Origin: CAYPHY01 sp964410625
GTDB taxonomy: Bacteria; Chloroflexota; Anaerolineae; Promineifilales; Promineifilaceae
Assembly: GCA_964410625.1 (NCBI GenBank)
Contig: CAYPHY010000073.1
Location: 1-15,165, forward strand
Direction: 5' to 3'
Length of the DNA stretch: 15,165 bases
The position numbers and the translations under genes are program-made. This document shows, piece by piece, positions 14,413 to 15,165 of this stretch (position 1 is its first letter; each line of letters starts with the position of its first letter). Below the pieces are notes generated by a model. That model saw nothing but the letters and a program-made list of their open reading frames with translations. It was not told the origin of the DNA and ran no database searches.

Positions 14413-15076
14413 TGTAAATGGTGTTGTTGAAGCCGCAACGGCCCCGCTAGTCCTGGAAGAACCGGGCAACATTGACGCCAATGTGGTCCTCGGTTATATG
14501 ACCGGACGGCCGATCCCCGACACAACCTTACGCATCGGCGCGGGGGCCAACATTCGCAGCGGCTCCATTGTCTATGCCGGTGTGACCATCGGCCGCGACT
14601 TTCAAACAGGGCATAATGTTGTCATCCGCGAGGAAACAACCATTGGCGACCATGTGGGCATCTGGAGCAATTCGGTTATTGACTATGGTTGCCGCATTGG
14701 TAACAACGTCAAAATCCACACCAATGTCTATGTGGCGCAGTTCACGACGATTGAGGATGACGCTTTTCTTGCGCCGGGCGTGAGCATTGCCAACGACCCT
14801 CGGCCGTTGTGTGGCGAGTGTACTCGCGCCCATGGGCCGACCATCAAGCGCGGCGCGCGAATTGGCGTGAATGTGACCATTTTGCCCGGCGTAGTTGTAG
14901 GCGAATATGCCCTGGTCGGTGCAGGGAGTGTAGTCACTCGCGATGTCCCCCCTCGCGCCGTTGTCTATGGCAATCCGGCGCGGGTAGCCACGACCGTTGA
15001 CGAGATCGGTTGCCCGCTGCACGAAGGCGTCCATGCGTATGTGGACGGGTTGAAGAATGAGTGTGCAAAACAGTAG
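14405..15076 (+). CDS. Left-handed beta-helix N-acyltransferase (WlbB-like)
   Basis: A 223-residue hexapeptide-repeat acyltransferase, expected to form a trimer and use acetyl-CoA. Hexapeptide turns run from about 43 to 195: IGAGANIRSGSIVYAGVTIG, IGDHVGIWSNSVID, IGNNVKIHTNVYV, IGVNVTILPGVVVGEYALVGAG and TRDVPPRAVVYGNPARV. A loop with C136 and C139 (PLCGECTRAHGPTI) interrupts the helix, as is common in this acetyltransferase branch. Together with the overlapping dehydrogenase it fits acetylation of a 3-amino-sugar nucleotide in surface polysaccharide synthesis. The first 40 residues are not hexapeptide-like. AGGAG at 14393-14397 is 7 nt before the ATG, which lies inside the upstream gene, indicating translational coupling. 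A degenerate heptamer array starts within its last codons. Confidence 0.92.
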   Translation: MSNVNGVVEAATAPLVLEEPGNIDANVVLGYMTGRPIPDTTLRIGAGANIRSGSIVYAGVTIGRDFQTGHNVVIREETTIGDHVGIWSNSVIDYGCRIGNNVKIHTNVYVAQFTTIEDDAFLAPGVSIANDPRPLCGECTRAHGPTIKRGARIGVNVTILPGVVVGEYALVGAGSVVTRDVPPRAVVYGNPARVATTVDEIGCPLHEGVHAYVDGLKNECAKQ

Positions 15077-15105
15077 TCAGTAGGTAGTAGTCAGTTGGCA
15101 GTAAT
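15071..15105. repeat. Degenerate heptamer array (CAGTAGT-like)
   Basis: Five consecutive 7-bp units, CAGTAGT, CAGTAGG, TAGTAGT, CAGTTGG and CAGTAAT, run from the last sense codon and stop codon (15074-15076) of the acyltransferase gene into the spacer. This is the same placement (directly at a gene's end) as the arrays at 1-56 and 2332-2408. Confidence 0.8.
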
Positions 15106-15141
15106 TGGAGACTAAGTACATTGTTTCAAAAGTAACCCAAC

Positions 15142-15165
15142 TGTCATTCCGAGCGGAGTCTTCGG
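15142..15165. repeat. Possible start of an interspersed intergenic repeat (cut by window edge)
   Basis: The sequence beginning TGTCATTCCGAGCGGAGTC resembles, from memory, a family of dispersed intergenic repeats starting GTCATTCCGAGCG that is seen in several environmental bacterial genomes. The rest lies outside the window, so the identification is tentative. Confidence 0.4.

Overview
The window looks like part of a Chloroflexota chromosome, probably of the Anaerolineae / 'Candidatus Promineofilum'-like type. This is inferred from gene content (split transketolase, M50 protease with CBS domains, GT1 glycosyltransferase, long beta-helix/PKD proteins), moderate GC, and intergenic spacers built of degenerate short tandem repeats. 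No rRNA, tRNA, CRISPR array or transposase was seen. All functional names rest on motifs read by eye; no database search was possible.

Left part (1-2408): a thiamine-diphosphate enzyme subunit resembling sulfopyruvate decarboxylase alpha (minus strand; its beta partner would lie off the left edge) is divergent from a mercuric reductase / dihydrolipoamide dehydrogenase-like flavoprotein (plus). Both genes end in arrays of 7-bp repeats.

Middle (2406-7139): a site-2 protease with two CBS domains (minus) is divergent from a two-gene split transketolase (plus; subunits overlap by 4 bp), which converges stop-on-stop with a GT1 family glycosyltransferase (minus).

Accessory part (7229-11836, minus): two tandem, overlapping, paralogous genes encode large right-handed beta-helix proteins. 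Each ends with a PKD domain and the same 60-residue C-terminal module, which aligns without gaps (25/60 identical by hand count). The upstream gene carries an extra LamG-like domain and an acidic tail. Neither protein has a visible signal peptide. A strong 13-bp hairpin terminator closes the pair.

Right part (11837-15165): a roughly 645-bp AT-rich gene-free region separates the beta-helix pair from a plus-strand surface polysaccharide cluster: an initiating sugar transferase (PglC/WcaJ C-terminal type), a Gfo/Idh/MocA dehydrogenase and an overlapping left-handed beta-helix acyltransferase. The last two resemble the WlbA/WlbB step pair for acetamido-sugar nucleotides. Divergence from the beta-helix pair suggests, but does not prove, a shared role at the cell surface.

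Two features cut across the annotation. The palindrome CGGCCG occurs about 57 times (hand count), roughly ten times expectation, in genes of both strands and in several reading frames, and is absent from the main gene-free regions. Degenerate heptamer arrays occupy several intergenic spacers.
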